Positions 33,329 through 43,858 of a DNA stretch of 60,000 nt are shown here, piece after piece. A program made the translations under genes and the position numbers. Location of the stretch: positions 62,726,756 to 62,786,755 of the forward strand of contig CM060731.1 of NCBI GenBank assembly GCA_030704615.1, read 5' to 3'. The DNA is from Takakia lepidozioides (Eukaryota > Streptophyta > Takakiopsida > Takakiales > Takakiaceae). Position 1 is the stretch's first letter, and each line of letters starts with the position of its first letter. The notes under the pieces were generated by a model, which saw nothing but the letters and a program-made list of their open reading frames with translations, made no database searches and was not told the origin of the DNA.

Positions 33329-36300
33329 ATGGCGGTTCCGGCTTCGACCAACGGAGGGCCTTTGGTCGGAAAGGGAGAAGATAATCTGACGTCGGGTGGA
33401 AGTGGGAGCTTTGGGGATCTTCAGGGAAAGGAAATTGAGATGGATTCTGGCGAGCGTCGCCTGAATGAGCTCGGATACAAGCAGGAGCTTCGTCGGGAAA
33501 TGGTAAGCTGAGCTGTTTTTTTTTCCCAGGAATGCACGACGAAAGGGCTTGAGGCTTTGCACAGGATAGCTCAAGTCCATCCCAGATTCCAGAGCCAATT
33601 TTCTGTGAGGTTTTGAGAAAGACATGAAAGTAAGCTGACAACGGTCTGCAGATTTGCGTCGAGACCTTGCTTGGGAGAGTGAGGTCTGTCCAATTTCAGC
33701 CACCACTGCTGGAAGTCGTTTTCTCAGAGAAGATGTGACCAGCAGCTCTGGTGAATTTAGATTGCAAGTTATGACATACTCTGTTGATTACTGTTGTGAC
33801 AAGCTATAAGACTGCGTCTGTGAACGTCAAGGGGGAGGAGGGGGGATCTGGTGGTCGGTGCATGCATTGGACGGGATAGTGGAGCCAGTAGTGGTGGGAA
33901 CCGATGGTGACTGTCCGAACAAAGTCAGAAAACAAAGTGAGATGTTGTGTTAATGATTCATCAGGCAAACCAGTTGGTCCTTATTTCAGTGAGGCTAGAA
34001 ACCAATCCGTTGCCACAGTACTCTCATGATACATACTCATGATAGATTCTGATAACATTATTTGGAGTGGTTGACAATGGGATGGGTGTGCAGACACTGT
34101 TCAAATGTATGGCAATTGCGTTTTCCACCATGACTTTATTTACAGGCATAACGCCCCTCTATGGAAGTAGCCTTGCATATGCAGGACCTGTTGGGGTGGT
34201 TTGGGGCTGGGTGGTGGTGACATTTTTTACCTGGTTCGTGGGCTTTGCAATGGCTGAAATTTGCTCCTCTTTTCCAGTAAGTTCTTCATTTCTCACACTA
34301 AAAATCCATAGCCATAATGTATACAGGAGGCTGCCAAGTCTCTGTTTCTCACAGATTTTGATCAAAGCAAAATATGTTGAAGTCTCTTGCTTCTGACGGT
34401 CTATTTCATATAAATGGACCATTGTCTTCTCTGGTGTGAAGGTGCCTGTACCAACAGCAGTAAGCCACAGTTCATGTTTGTTTCTGGGTTGATTGGGAAA
34501 TGACAGACAACAGGGTCACTCTACTTTTGGGCAGCGCACTTGGCAGGGCCTAGATGGGGCCCGCTAGCATCGTGGATATGTGCATGGCTGGAAGCCATCG
34601 GCCTAATTGCTGGTATTGGGACTCAGGTAGGACGTTCTAATGACCATTAAGTGTTCTAGGGGACACGTCTATTGTTCGGGAGCTTGTCATTAGAGTCAGG
34701 ACCCCCACTAGCTGGTGGAATTTGTAATCCTCTTAAGACTCTGCCCAGGGTAAAGGTCACTCTTGCATGAGACGTCATGACTGAGCTTTGATAACGCTAT
34801 ACTTCCATAACGGTTCTATCAGGAGAAGTCCATGCTATCGGTCTCACAGCTGACGTCATTTTCCCTCTTTGTGTTGCACTCATCGCCATAGCACACTCAT
34901 ACATATGTCCATCTGTCAAAAAATCCTCCATTGCAATCCATCAGGACTACTTAGGACCCTGAACTCCAAAGACCCATGTACCTTGAACCCATGGCATATA
35001 AGGGCCAGCCTCTTTATTTAAATCCTCTAGGCATGACCTGTGATCTGATCGTTGAGAATTCTTGTGGTTTGGCGTAGGCGTATGCAGGAACGCAAACCTT
35101 GCAAAATATAATATTACTGTGCACCGGTACCAACAAGCATGGAGGCTACTTTGCACCCCCGGGCGTGTTTTTAGCAATATATATTGGCCTGTGCATCATA
35201 TGGGCAGTGCTCAATACATTTGCATTAAATGTCATAGCCTTAATCGACATGGTATCTATCTATTGGCAGGTCAGAAGCCTCTTCCCTCTTCCAACTTTGA
35301 TTGCGGATCATCCCTCATTGCTGATATACTTTTGATGAGCATTACTTCTGCTGTCAGGACACATGAAACAGGAAATCAATTCAGTTGTAACTGGAGTATC
35401 ACAGAGACCACTTGTGCCTGTAGGGTGCATAGGTGCATACACAGTAATTAGGGAGAACAAACTTAGGGAGATTGACTTGGTTGAACTATAGGACTTGTTG
35501 TACACCAAATTGACGTCACTCATGAGATTCCCAAATTGTGAAAGATGAAATTGACATGGAATGAATGTTGGTTGATAGAATACTTACATTGGAACGCTCT
35601 GCCAGGTGGTAGGAGGTGCAATCATTGTGATACTGCTGCCGTTGGTTGCAACCAGCACTCAACCTGCATCCTATGTGTTCACACACTTTGAAACATCCCC
35701 AAGCATGACAGGCATCAAAAGTGGGTCTTATGCCATAGTTATGTCTTGGTTGGTCAGTCAGTATTCACTATATGGGTATGATGCTGCAGCACATTTGACG
35801 GAGGAGACAAGAGGGGCTGATATTAATGGCCCAATTGCAATTCTCTCCAGTATTGGTCTCATTTCTGTCTTCGGGTGGGCATTCATATTGGCTCTCACAT
35901 TTAGTATCAAGGTAACCAGTCCATTTCCGTTTCCTTCTGCTGTTTAGTCTTGATGGGAAGTTTTAGTTTGGAGGTGATCACGACATTTTGGCCCACCAGA
36001 GTACTACTCATTCTGGAACCTGGTGAGGCATTTCCTACAATCTCAACATGAAATTGGCATTTCGCCTTCCCCATGGCAACAGCAATATGGTTACAGAAGA
36101 TAAGGGCTGCGATTTATTTCCTAAAGGGATTTTTGAGTACAACACTGCAATTTACTCCTCAAGTGTAACATAGGTGTACCATGTGGCTGCAATCGCTGCG
36201 CCAGTCACACCGGAGTAGGGAATCTCACCAAGAGAGTCTGATTAGAAAGGGAGGGAGGTGGGCAAATGACCACTTCAAACTCACAGACTGATTGATTTAG

Positions 36301-37103
36301 TTATTCATGGTGGAATCTGCAGGATCCAACGTATCTATTTGACCCAAGCAATGAGACAGCGGGTAGCTTTGTGCCCGCTCAAATTTTGTACGATGCATTT
36401 CATGGGCGATATCACAATGCTTCAGGCGCAATTGTGTTACTCTGTATCATCTGGGGATCTTTCTTCTTTGGTGGCCTTTCCATCACCACCAGTGCGGCTC
36501 GTGTTGTAAGTGTCATCTGACTATGAAAACCAGTAGTTCGTTCCAGACATAGAGGAGTAAATGGTGCTGAAACCTATGACTTTGCTCAATTTATGGCAGG
36601 TATATGCACTGTCACGTGATGGAGGAGTCCCGTTCTCAAGGCTCTGGCGCAAAGTTCACCCACGTTTTAAAGTCCCAGCCAATGCAGTCTGGTTTTGTGT
36701 GTCCTTCGCCATTCTTATGGGTTTTCCTATACTCAAGATCAACGTTGTATTCACTGCTATAACCTCAATTTGCACTATTGGGTGGGTGGGCGGCTACGCT
36801 GTTCCAATTTTCTGTCGGATGGTGATGCGCTCAGAGGATTTCAAACCAGGTCCCTTCTACCTCGGCAAAGCCAGTCGCGGGATTTGCCTTGTATCCTTTG
36901 TTTGGATTTGCTACACATGCATTGTCTTCCTTCTTCCCACCCAATACCCTATCAAACTTTCCACCTTCAATTATGCACCTGCGGCTCTTGGGTTTGTTTT
37001 GACAATCATAATGGGTTGGTGGATATTTGATGCCCGACGGTGGTTTAAAGGTCCTGTCCGGGAGATTTTTGATCTTCCTGGAAAAGGTTCTATACCCCAG
37101 TAA
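33329..37103 (+). CDS. BAT1/GABA-permease-like amino acid transporter (553 aa, seven exons)
   Basis: The exons are 33329-33502, 34094-34276, 34507-34626, 35078-35269, 35606-35911, 36323-36505 and 36600-37103. All introns are GT-AG and every junction is in phase 0. The cytosolic N-terminus carries LNELGYKQELRREM. About twelve hydrophobic segments follow, with APC-superfamily landmarks: FSTMTLFTGITPLYGSSLAY, FVGFAMAEICSSFPTTGSLY, AGTQTLQNIILLCTGTNKHG, SQYSLYGYDAAAHLTEETRG and VYALSRDGGVPFSRLW. These match the plant BAT1 (bidirectional amino acid transporter, GABA permease) subfamily closely in order and spacing. Members of this subfamily move amino acids and GABA across mitochondrial or other membranes. 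The start was taken at the first ATG giving a plausible N-terminus (MAVPAST); a Met 37 codons further in is an alternative. Confidence 0.93.
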
Positions 37104-37629
37104 CACATTTTGTGTGAAGAGTGACTTCGATTGCAGATCCTTCCATTAGGTCCTATATAGTCAAGATGGGATTATAGAGATTGTGATATTCAGACATTGT
37201 TTTCCGTGCCCTATTAAAACCTCTCAATTGAAAAGAGATAGATACAAATCTAACTCCAAACAAAATGCAACTTACCAGGCATTAGAGCTCCCTGGTGGTG
37301 TCACACAGTTAAATGTGGCTTCAACATTTTCACTTCCAGCAATTGGTTGTGATTAATACCAATGTCAGGCATTCAAATGGAAAGCTGAGGGAATGAATGT
37401 TGGCTATGAATATGAGTGGTTGTGCAGTCATATATGGTATGCAGTCAACCACAGTTGAATGAAAACCCTGTTTGCAATAGGTCAATCTGTGTTCATGGAT
37501 CCTGCTCTAACTAAATTGGTTTAACTGCCATCTTTTGCCACACTGGGGTGAGCTTCTAATCGACTTATTATTCTTGGCACTGTTCACGGACAAGAAAGGG
37601 AATAGGTTGATTTGAGTGAGCAGCACACA
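37104..37629. other. 3' flank of the permease gene, nothing recognised
   Basis: There is no coding structure and no perfect AATAAA close to the stop. The sequence is AT-rich. Confidence 0.4.
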
Positions 37630-38260
37630 GTTAGTTGTATTTGCTTCAGGTGGACACCGAAAAATTAAGTCAGATTCAAAAAGGGAGGAAGTCAGAGAAG
37701 GGTAAGAACAAGCAACCAGCTCAAATATGAGTACAATTGAGCATGTGCCTGAAAGACGGATAATAATTAAAAGGGGTTTCTCAGTATGTGAGGGATGTAG
37801 TTCTCATTGACCACATGGCTGAGGGCAATCTGGGTACAATTCAATCCTTCAACCTTCCATCAAGGCTTGGGTCCAGAGCAGCAGGCTCTGTGAATTCAAC
37901 GGACGTTAAACACACTTTAACCTTAGCTTCTTCATAAATTTACTATCTTCAAAAGTTACAGATCCCATCTTTAAAGCCAACCTGGCTAGTGAAGTTCCCT
38001 TTGGAAGCACCTCCAAAGGTGAACTACTAAGTGAAATAGTACTAACAGGGTCAAATGAGAGTTTGTCATTTGGGTGACTGGACTATCACAAAATCTACGA
38101 GAATACAGCCCCTTTGATAGAGATGGTGTGCTCTTTTGGCATGTTTAGTGGGACAGTTCCTTCGTCCTCAAACAAAAGAGAAGAGAGATTTGCACATACA
38201 GGTCTTTAAACCAAACCAGTGCTGTCTTTCTCGTCTTTATTGAGCCATGGCATTGACGTA
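37630..38260. pseudogene. rearranged fragment copy of the gene at 43859-46075
   Basis: The part at about 37630-38045 matches 45490-45880 in the same orientation: shared agttagttgtatttgcttca, attaagtcagattcaaaa, gggtaagaacaagcaacca and catcaaggcttgggtccaga. The adjoining part, 38050-38260, matches 45120-44830 in the opposite orientation: shared actggactatcacaaaatct and its neighbours, and tgcaaatctctcttctc on the other strand. Within the inverted part most of an exon (44856-44952 in the other copy) is deleted. The coding frames are broken, so this is a non-functional, internally inverted duplicate. Confidence 0.75.
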
Positions 38261-40139
38261 GTTTCGAGGACTGGGTCCTTCGTGCAGGGGTTCTGCACCT
38301 GACAGAGTAAGGACGTGTCCAACATGTCTCTAGTTATTGAGGTTCCGTCCCTGTGACTGCAAAGGCACAGTGGACTAATTCAGAGCCTCTACAGCTGACT
38401 TTTCTGCAAATCTAGTTCTTGCCGGAACGGCGTGATCTATTAAAATCATGTCTCCAGTTCGCCCCGAAGAAGATTCATTCCATTTCTAGTAACATCTTAC
38501 TTTGTATATGCCTCCATGCAAATGAAGGGCGTGTTGGATATAAGGTGGCATCATATGTTGCCAACAATAAAGTGTGTGAAGCTGGACAGCGGAAAATAGA
38601 AGCTGTCTCAAGGGTTACAGAGCAGTTACTGGGAAATCATTCCAGGTAGCACAAGGCCTTGCCACCGATCAGGAGAACAGACATGAGGGAATGAAAATTC
38701 AGTTGTCACAAGCTAAATAGCATGTGGCCAAAAAATTCAGAAAATGAAATTCACTCCCACAAAATAAATCGGATGGTTTCATGGTCATCTCATCCTCCGT
38801 CGAAACACCGTCAATTCAGGTCGTTTCTGTTTGACGTGCACCTGCACTCAATTGTCTAAGCCTCACGCATCTATCGATAAAAAAGAAAAAGAAAATCACA
38901 TCTATCGATCGAAAATTCGGTTTGCACTTTCAGAATGACTTTTCAGTCCATCACCCGGTGCTTCCAGAGTATCTGAGCAACTTTCTTCTATATGAAAAAT
39001 CGCCAAACGCAGGTCAACGTAAATGCATAGAATGGGGCTAAGAGAGTGTGATTCATTATTTCCAGCAAGCTTGAAGTTGAAAATCTGATTGAGTTGAAAA
39101 TCTGATTGAGGCTCTTCAAAAGAGGAGAAGTGCATGTGGAAGCCCACTATTTCATGTCTAGAATTGACAAGGGGAGAACCCATAGCCTATTGGAAAGGGT
39201 ACCAATAGAGGCTTTGAATTGTTTGAAGAAGGAATCTTTGTGTGGTTGGTTACTAATTTGTAATATAGTCAGTTCTGGAAAAAGAAGGCCAGCAGACTAG
39301 AACTATGATATAAGGCCACTATAAGGTCACTATGGGCTAATCCCCCCCTCCCCCCAACTAGCCAGCCATGGAGGCCTATGGAAGGGTGGGTTGTATTTTT
39401 TTTGTCCTCGGTTTGGGCGGGCTGGGCGGGGGTTTGGGCGGGCTGGGCGGGGTTGCGAGCAGTCCGTAAAGGGCTCGGGTGCTGCGCCTAGAGAGTAGGC
39501 ACTCGATTACTAAAAGCATGGAGGCAGCTGTGGCCCAGCCACGACGTACTGGGAGCGGGGCCAGCGCTGACCTTAAGTCCTACTGAGATAAGTACATAAG
39601 GCATGAGACCCTAAAGCGTGCGAGCAGAGGCCGGGTCTTTACCCGCAAAATAACCAAAAGTTGAGACGGACCGGCAGACGCTAGCGTTCTGCAAATTCCC
39701 TTAAAATGGGGTATTCTTAACTTTAGCTATTAAATTCAATTTACACCCCTCTAAGGGTTATGAGCCATTATCTAAGGCGTCAGTGATAGATGAAATCGGG
39801 AGGACGTAGCCTTGGAGGGGAGCGTTCTTATGACTCCAAGAGAGAGCCAAGCGGGTCTGTGAGCAGTAAACTAGAGGCGGAGACCTCGAGAGACAAGGGA
39901 GGAGAGAAAGTACTCTGTCCTAAAAACTCGGCTACAATGCGCCTTTGTGTCTGAGCCCAAGGTAGAGGATGACTTTTTCCACGGAGGGAAAGCGCACCAG
40001 CCCTTAAAACAGGTAGAAGAGATCAAAGCTTCACCAAATATGGCACAAACAGAGGTTCCAGCGAGACATCTGCTTGTCCAATTAAGATGTATGGAAGAAG
40101 GTACAGTTTGGTTCCTAAGGGGATTGCTAAACCATAGCA
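38261..40139. other. gene-free, repeat-bearing stretch
   Basis: This contains a short tandem (gttgaaaatctgattga twice, 39074-39108) and a G-rich tandem at 39415-39452 (listed separately). There are no convincing coding frames. Confidence 0.4.
39415..39452 (+). repeat. G-rich tandem with G-quadruplex potential
   Basis: A 20-21 bp unit (tttgggcgggctgggcgggg) occurs twice in a row, giving eight runs of three or more G on the plus strand within 38 bp. This satisfies the usual G3N1-7 quadruplex pattern twice over. Confidence 0.75.
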
Positions 40140-40176
40140 AAATCCGTCAGCCAAAAATTCCGTCAGCAAAAAATTC

Positions 40177-40198
40177 CGTGAGCAGAATTCTGCTCACG
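40177..40198. repeat. perfect 22-bp palindrome
   Basis: CGTGAGCAGAA is followed directly by its reverse complement, with GAATTC at the centre. The half-site CTGCTCACG recurs four times at the opposite end of the element. Confidence 0.9.
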
Positions 40199-40300
40199 CT
40201 TCTGGATGTACTCACCTATAACCGCAGACACCTATTCGGCTTAGAGGACCTATTACTACGGGTAGTGTCCAGTTTAACATGCATACCAATTCATCGTTAT

Positions 40301-40373
40301 GGATGAATGACGGATGAATGATGGATGAATGGGCGATGAATGTATGTTGGACGAATGGCACATGAATGAATGT
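40301..40373 (+). repeat. GATGAATG tandem repeats, left inverted arm
   Basis: Seven imperfect copies of ggatgaatga-like octamers to decamers are present. Their complements occupy 42367-42475. Confidence 0.85.
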
Positions 40374-40764
40374 AGTTTGTGGTTGAATGCAAAATTAAAA
40401 AGCATTTTTGAGTAGTGGTTGCCAAATCCCCTGAGCTCCATAGTGAACCTCTGCCAACTACAGAGGGTTGTGGTTGTCCTTTGACCAGGTATCCTAAGTC
40501 GAGAGATGCTGACACCCAATTGCAAAGAAGGTGGAGGGCCCGTTTGGTGCTTTAATATAAATCGTTTGAAACAACCGATTTCCATTCCGACGAAGAATAT
40601 CCACTGCTACTGGAGTCGGAGTCTAAAACGAAGGTAGAACTGTCTATGAAGACACTAGCCTTGCTTTGCACAAAATCCTCTCTGTCATAAAGCACAGGAG
40701 GGAGAGAAGAGATGAGACTAAATTTGTAAGCTGCAGCCTCCGCATAACATGACATATGTAACGT

Positions 40765-42240
40765 TTTCTGGTGTGCTATTTGGGTGAATGATATCTACAA
40801 AATTGTTCGGACCCACATAACTTATGATTTGTTGTCATGGGCCTTCTTCCATGTGACCAGAAATCCATGCTGGGTAAACGCCAGGTCTTTTGCTTGTTCG
40901 GACCACATAACTTATGATTTGTTGTCATGTCCTTCTTCCATGTGTTGCATCTTTATGCCAAAGCTTTGCTTCAGCAAGTTTTTCATTTGCAAGTTTTTCA
41001 GTTTTTATTTTTATTTTTATTTTATCCCCCAAATGTGCTAGATTAAGGTGTCGTCAACGACACCTTTGATCTGGCTAGTCTTCTGGTGTGTTATTTGGGG
41101 TGAATGGCATCTACAAATTGCTCGGACCACATAACTTATGTTTCGTTATAATGTTATTCTTCCATGTGACCAGAAATCCATGTTGGGTAAACGCTAGGTC
41201 TTTTGCTTCAAAGCACGGGTTGGGTTCATTTTGCAAGTTGTCCAATTTTTATTTTTATTTTTATTTTTTCCCCAAATAAAGGTATCGTCAACGACACCTT
41301 AATCTGGCTGGTCTTTTTGTGTGTTATTTGGGGTGAATGGCATCTACAAATTGCTTGGACCACATAACTTATGATTCGTTGTCATGTTATTCTTCCATGT
41401 GACCAGAAATCCAAGCTGGGTAAATGCTAGGTCTTTTGTTTGCAAAGCAGGGGTTGGGTTCATTTGCAAGTTGTCCAATTTTTATTTTTATTTTATTTTT
41501 TCCCGAATGGCTGGTCATTTGCAAGTTTTCCGAATATATATATATATATAATATTTTTATTTTATTTTATTTTTCCCCGAATGTGCCAAATAAATGCTAG
41601 GTCTTTTGGTTGCAAAGCATGGGTTGGGTTCATTTGTAGGTTTTTTCAAAAAAAAGAAAAAAAAAGTTATTATTGTTATTATTATATTATATTTTCCCCC
41701 TGGCTGGTCTTTTGGTGTGCTATTTGGGGTGAATGGCATCTACAATTTACTCGGCTTATGATTCGTTGTCATGTCCTTCTTCCATGTGACCATAAATCCA
41801 TGCTGGGTAAACGCCAGGTCTTTTGTTGCAAACCAAGGGCTCGGTTCATTTGCAAGTTTTCAAAACATAATAATATAATAATAATAATAATAATTATTAT
41901 TATTATTATTATCCCCGAATGTGTCAGAAAGGTGTTGTCATCGACACCTTAATCTGGATGGTCTTCTGGTGTGCGATTTGGGGTGAATGGCATCTACAAA
42001 TTGCTCAACTTATGATTCGTTGTCACGTCCTTCTTCCAGGTGACGAGAAATTCATGCTGGGTAAACGCCAGGTCTTTTGCTTGCAAAGCAGAGGTTGGGT
42101 TCATTTGCAAGTTTTCCAAAAACAAAACAAAAAAAAATAATATTTTTAATATTTTTAATATTTTTTGTTTTTCCCCTCCTGAATGTGCCGGATGAAGGTG
42201 GCATTGATGCCAGCTTGATCTGGCTGGTCTTATGGGCTGG
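40765..42240 (+). repeat. tandem array of five units (about 230-400 bp), each with a hairpin and an AT-rich spacer
   Basis: The units begin at about 40765, 41081, 41313, 41708 and 41962 with (t)ctggtgtgctatttggggtg. They continue aatggcatctacaaattgct, cttcttccatgtgacc, agaaatccatgctgggtaaa and gttgggttcatttgcaag, then an AT-only stretch that differs in each unit (T4A runs, (TA)n, AAT/ATT runs). They end in an imperfect palindrome, AAGGTGTCGT-CA-ACGACACCTT or a variant, at 41045-41066, 41279-41300, 41929-41950 and 42195-42214. Units 1 and 3 contain partial internal duplications. The predicted frames across it are AT-driven and not genes. Confidence 0.85.
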
Positions 42241-42366
42241 GATTAAGCTTCTGCCAAATTAAAATACACTTATTTAAACTCAACAACACATGGATCCCTG
42301 CGCACATGCTGATCGGTAAGGATACATGTTGTTACAGTCATCCATGGTTCACTTATCTATGCAATT

Positions 42367-42475
42367 TTTCATCCGACACTCATCCAACGTTCATCCAATG
42401 TTCATCCATTCCCTTTTATATTCATCACAAATACATCCATCCGTCAGTTTTTCATCGCACATTCGTGCCACATTG
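42367..42475 (-). repeat. TTCATCCA tandem repeats, right inverted arm
   Basis: This is the reverse-complement partner of the repeats at 40301-40373, with about nine imperfect copies. Confidence 0.85.
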
Positions 42476-42680
42476 TCGTCATGGAGCTTGTCTGTCTTCG
42501 GTCCGATGGAGAGAAGATTGTGTCGCTGCAGTGGAATTTGTGTCCACGGCAATAGGCCCACTTGTTCCCTCACTTTTAGGGTCCGCATCAATAATCTGCT
42601 CACGCTTAGGGGAATCTGCTCACGGATAAGGGAATTTGCTCACGGGTTCTGCTCATGCCTTTACTACCCTCGGTTCCTAA

Positions 42681-43858
42681 ATGCTAATTCACAGCGTCAA
42701 GAGCATCCAACCATTGTGAGTAACTTTGAAGCACCTGAGACTCGAATGCTTGACGCGAAAGAGCTTCCTCGCACATGTAGCATGAAACGTCCTGTGTGTC
42801 TAGTTCTACGAGAGCTCATAACAGGGTACTTAGAATGTTCTTGAAAAAATGAAAAATTTGGCGTGGGTAGGTCCAAGGGACCCTTATTGTGTTTATTTTG
42901 TTTTGTTTTGTGAAGGCCCTTACGGGGTCATTGGAGCAGGCGGTGGCGACTTCAAGTGCCCCACCTGCCCCTTACATGTTCTCTTGGCTTCCCCAATTTC
43001 CACAAAGGCCTTGTGAGCTCCCGAGGAAGTAGTACCAAAAGAGACTTTAAGAACAGTTTAGCTGCGTTCTTCTTTGACTTTTCCTTGCTTTCTCCCAATT
43101 CCCCGGAGACCTTGAGCTCCCAACGAATTAGATCCCGACAAGAGAGCCTTTAAAGACCGCTTAGCTCCTGTCTTCTTGGATTTTCTCTTGACAGAACCGA
43201 ATTCCCCGGAGGCCTTGTGAGATCTCGGAAAATGTCGACCTGTCTGAAAGAGATAGTCCAAATGCATCTTTGCTTCCATTGCAACCTCGTAAGAGTTGTT
43301 TACCACAAATTTTACCACAAATTCCCCCAAGAGTCTAGCTTCCTGGCAGCCTTGTGAGATGCAAGAGAGTCCATACTTATGAGAAATTAATGACAGAATG
43401 GTGCCCTAGGTCCATTTATAGTTTGAATATTCATCGACTCCATTCATCCATTCAAGTCGATGACAAACAAAAAAGGGCATACCAGGAAAGACGAGATGGT
43501 TAAGGCCGGGTACCACGGGGTACCGTCAGCATAGGGTGGCCCTTTAATTTGGCAGGCTAAGAGAAAACACACCCCTGCAGAGTACGTATTACCATCTGCT
43601 GCAGGCGCAAGTCTCTTACCAGACATTAACTGCACAGGTAATTACCCCCTGCCTGGATGCCAGCTTCATCAGAGCCTTTTGCTCCCATCAAACATGGGTC
43701 GAAGCATTGATACACTTTGCTGGCGATGTCGGAATTTTCAGCAAAAAGTTTATGATCAGTAAGTTCAGTTCACCCTATTTGTTCATCATTGTGCGTTACA
43801 CAATGTGTGCTATACATCATTACTTTGCACTGTGATATTGAAGGTACTTCCTCTGCAG
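42681..43858. other. gene-free stretch with a decayed tandem repeat of about 104 bp
   Basis: A unit recognisable by ccccaatttccacaaaggcc, aattccccggagaccttgag, aattccccggaggccttgtg and a weaker fourth copy begins at about 42991, 43093, 43197 and 43321. On the minus strand parts stay open (KRKSKKTGAKRSLKALLSG), suggesting a former repetitive coding region. A short frame starting at 43694 (MGRSIDTLCWRCRNFQQ) could be an upstream exon of the next gene, but its splice phase does not fit. Confidence 0.4.

Larger units (their letters stand above)
40140..42680. mobile_element. foldback/TIR-type element of about 2.5 kb enclosing a tandem array
   Basis: Two families of short repeats appear at both ends in opposite orientation. 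GATGAATG-type repeats at about 40301-40373 face TTCATCCA-type repeats at 42367-42475. CCGTGAGCA/CCGTCAGCA repeats at 40143-40198 face four CTGCTCACG-type repeats at 42592-42655. A shared gagctcca/tggagct lies just inside. Internal DNA is a tandem array (40765-42240) plus short unique sequence, with no transposase. Internally repetitive inverted ends are typical of foldback transposons and some MULE-type non-autonomous elements. The exact termini and target-site duplication were not found. Confidence 0.6.

Noticed and set aside
40784-42262. Several open frames rich in Phe/Tyr/Ile across the tandem array
   Set aside because: They arise from AT-only spacers and repeated units; none spans units consistently or shows protein-like composition.
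43694-43760. First exon (MGRSIDTLCWRC) of the unknown Cys-rich gene
   Set aside because: The GTAAGT donor leaves two bases, while the next exon needs one, so the join breaks the frame.
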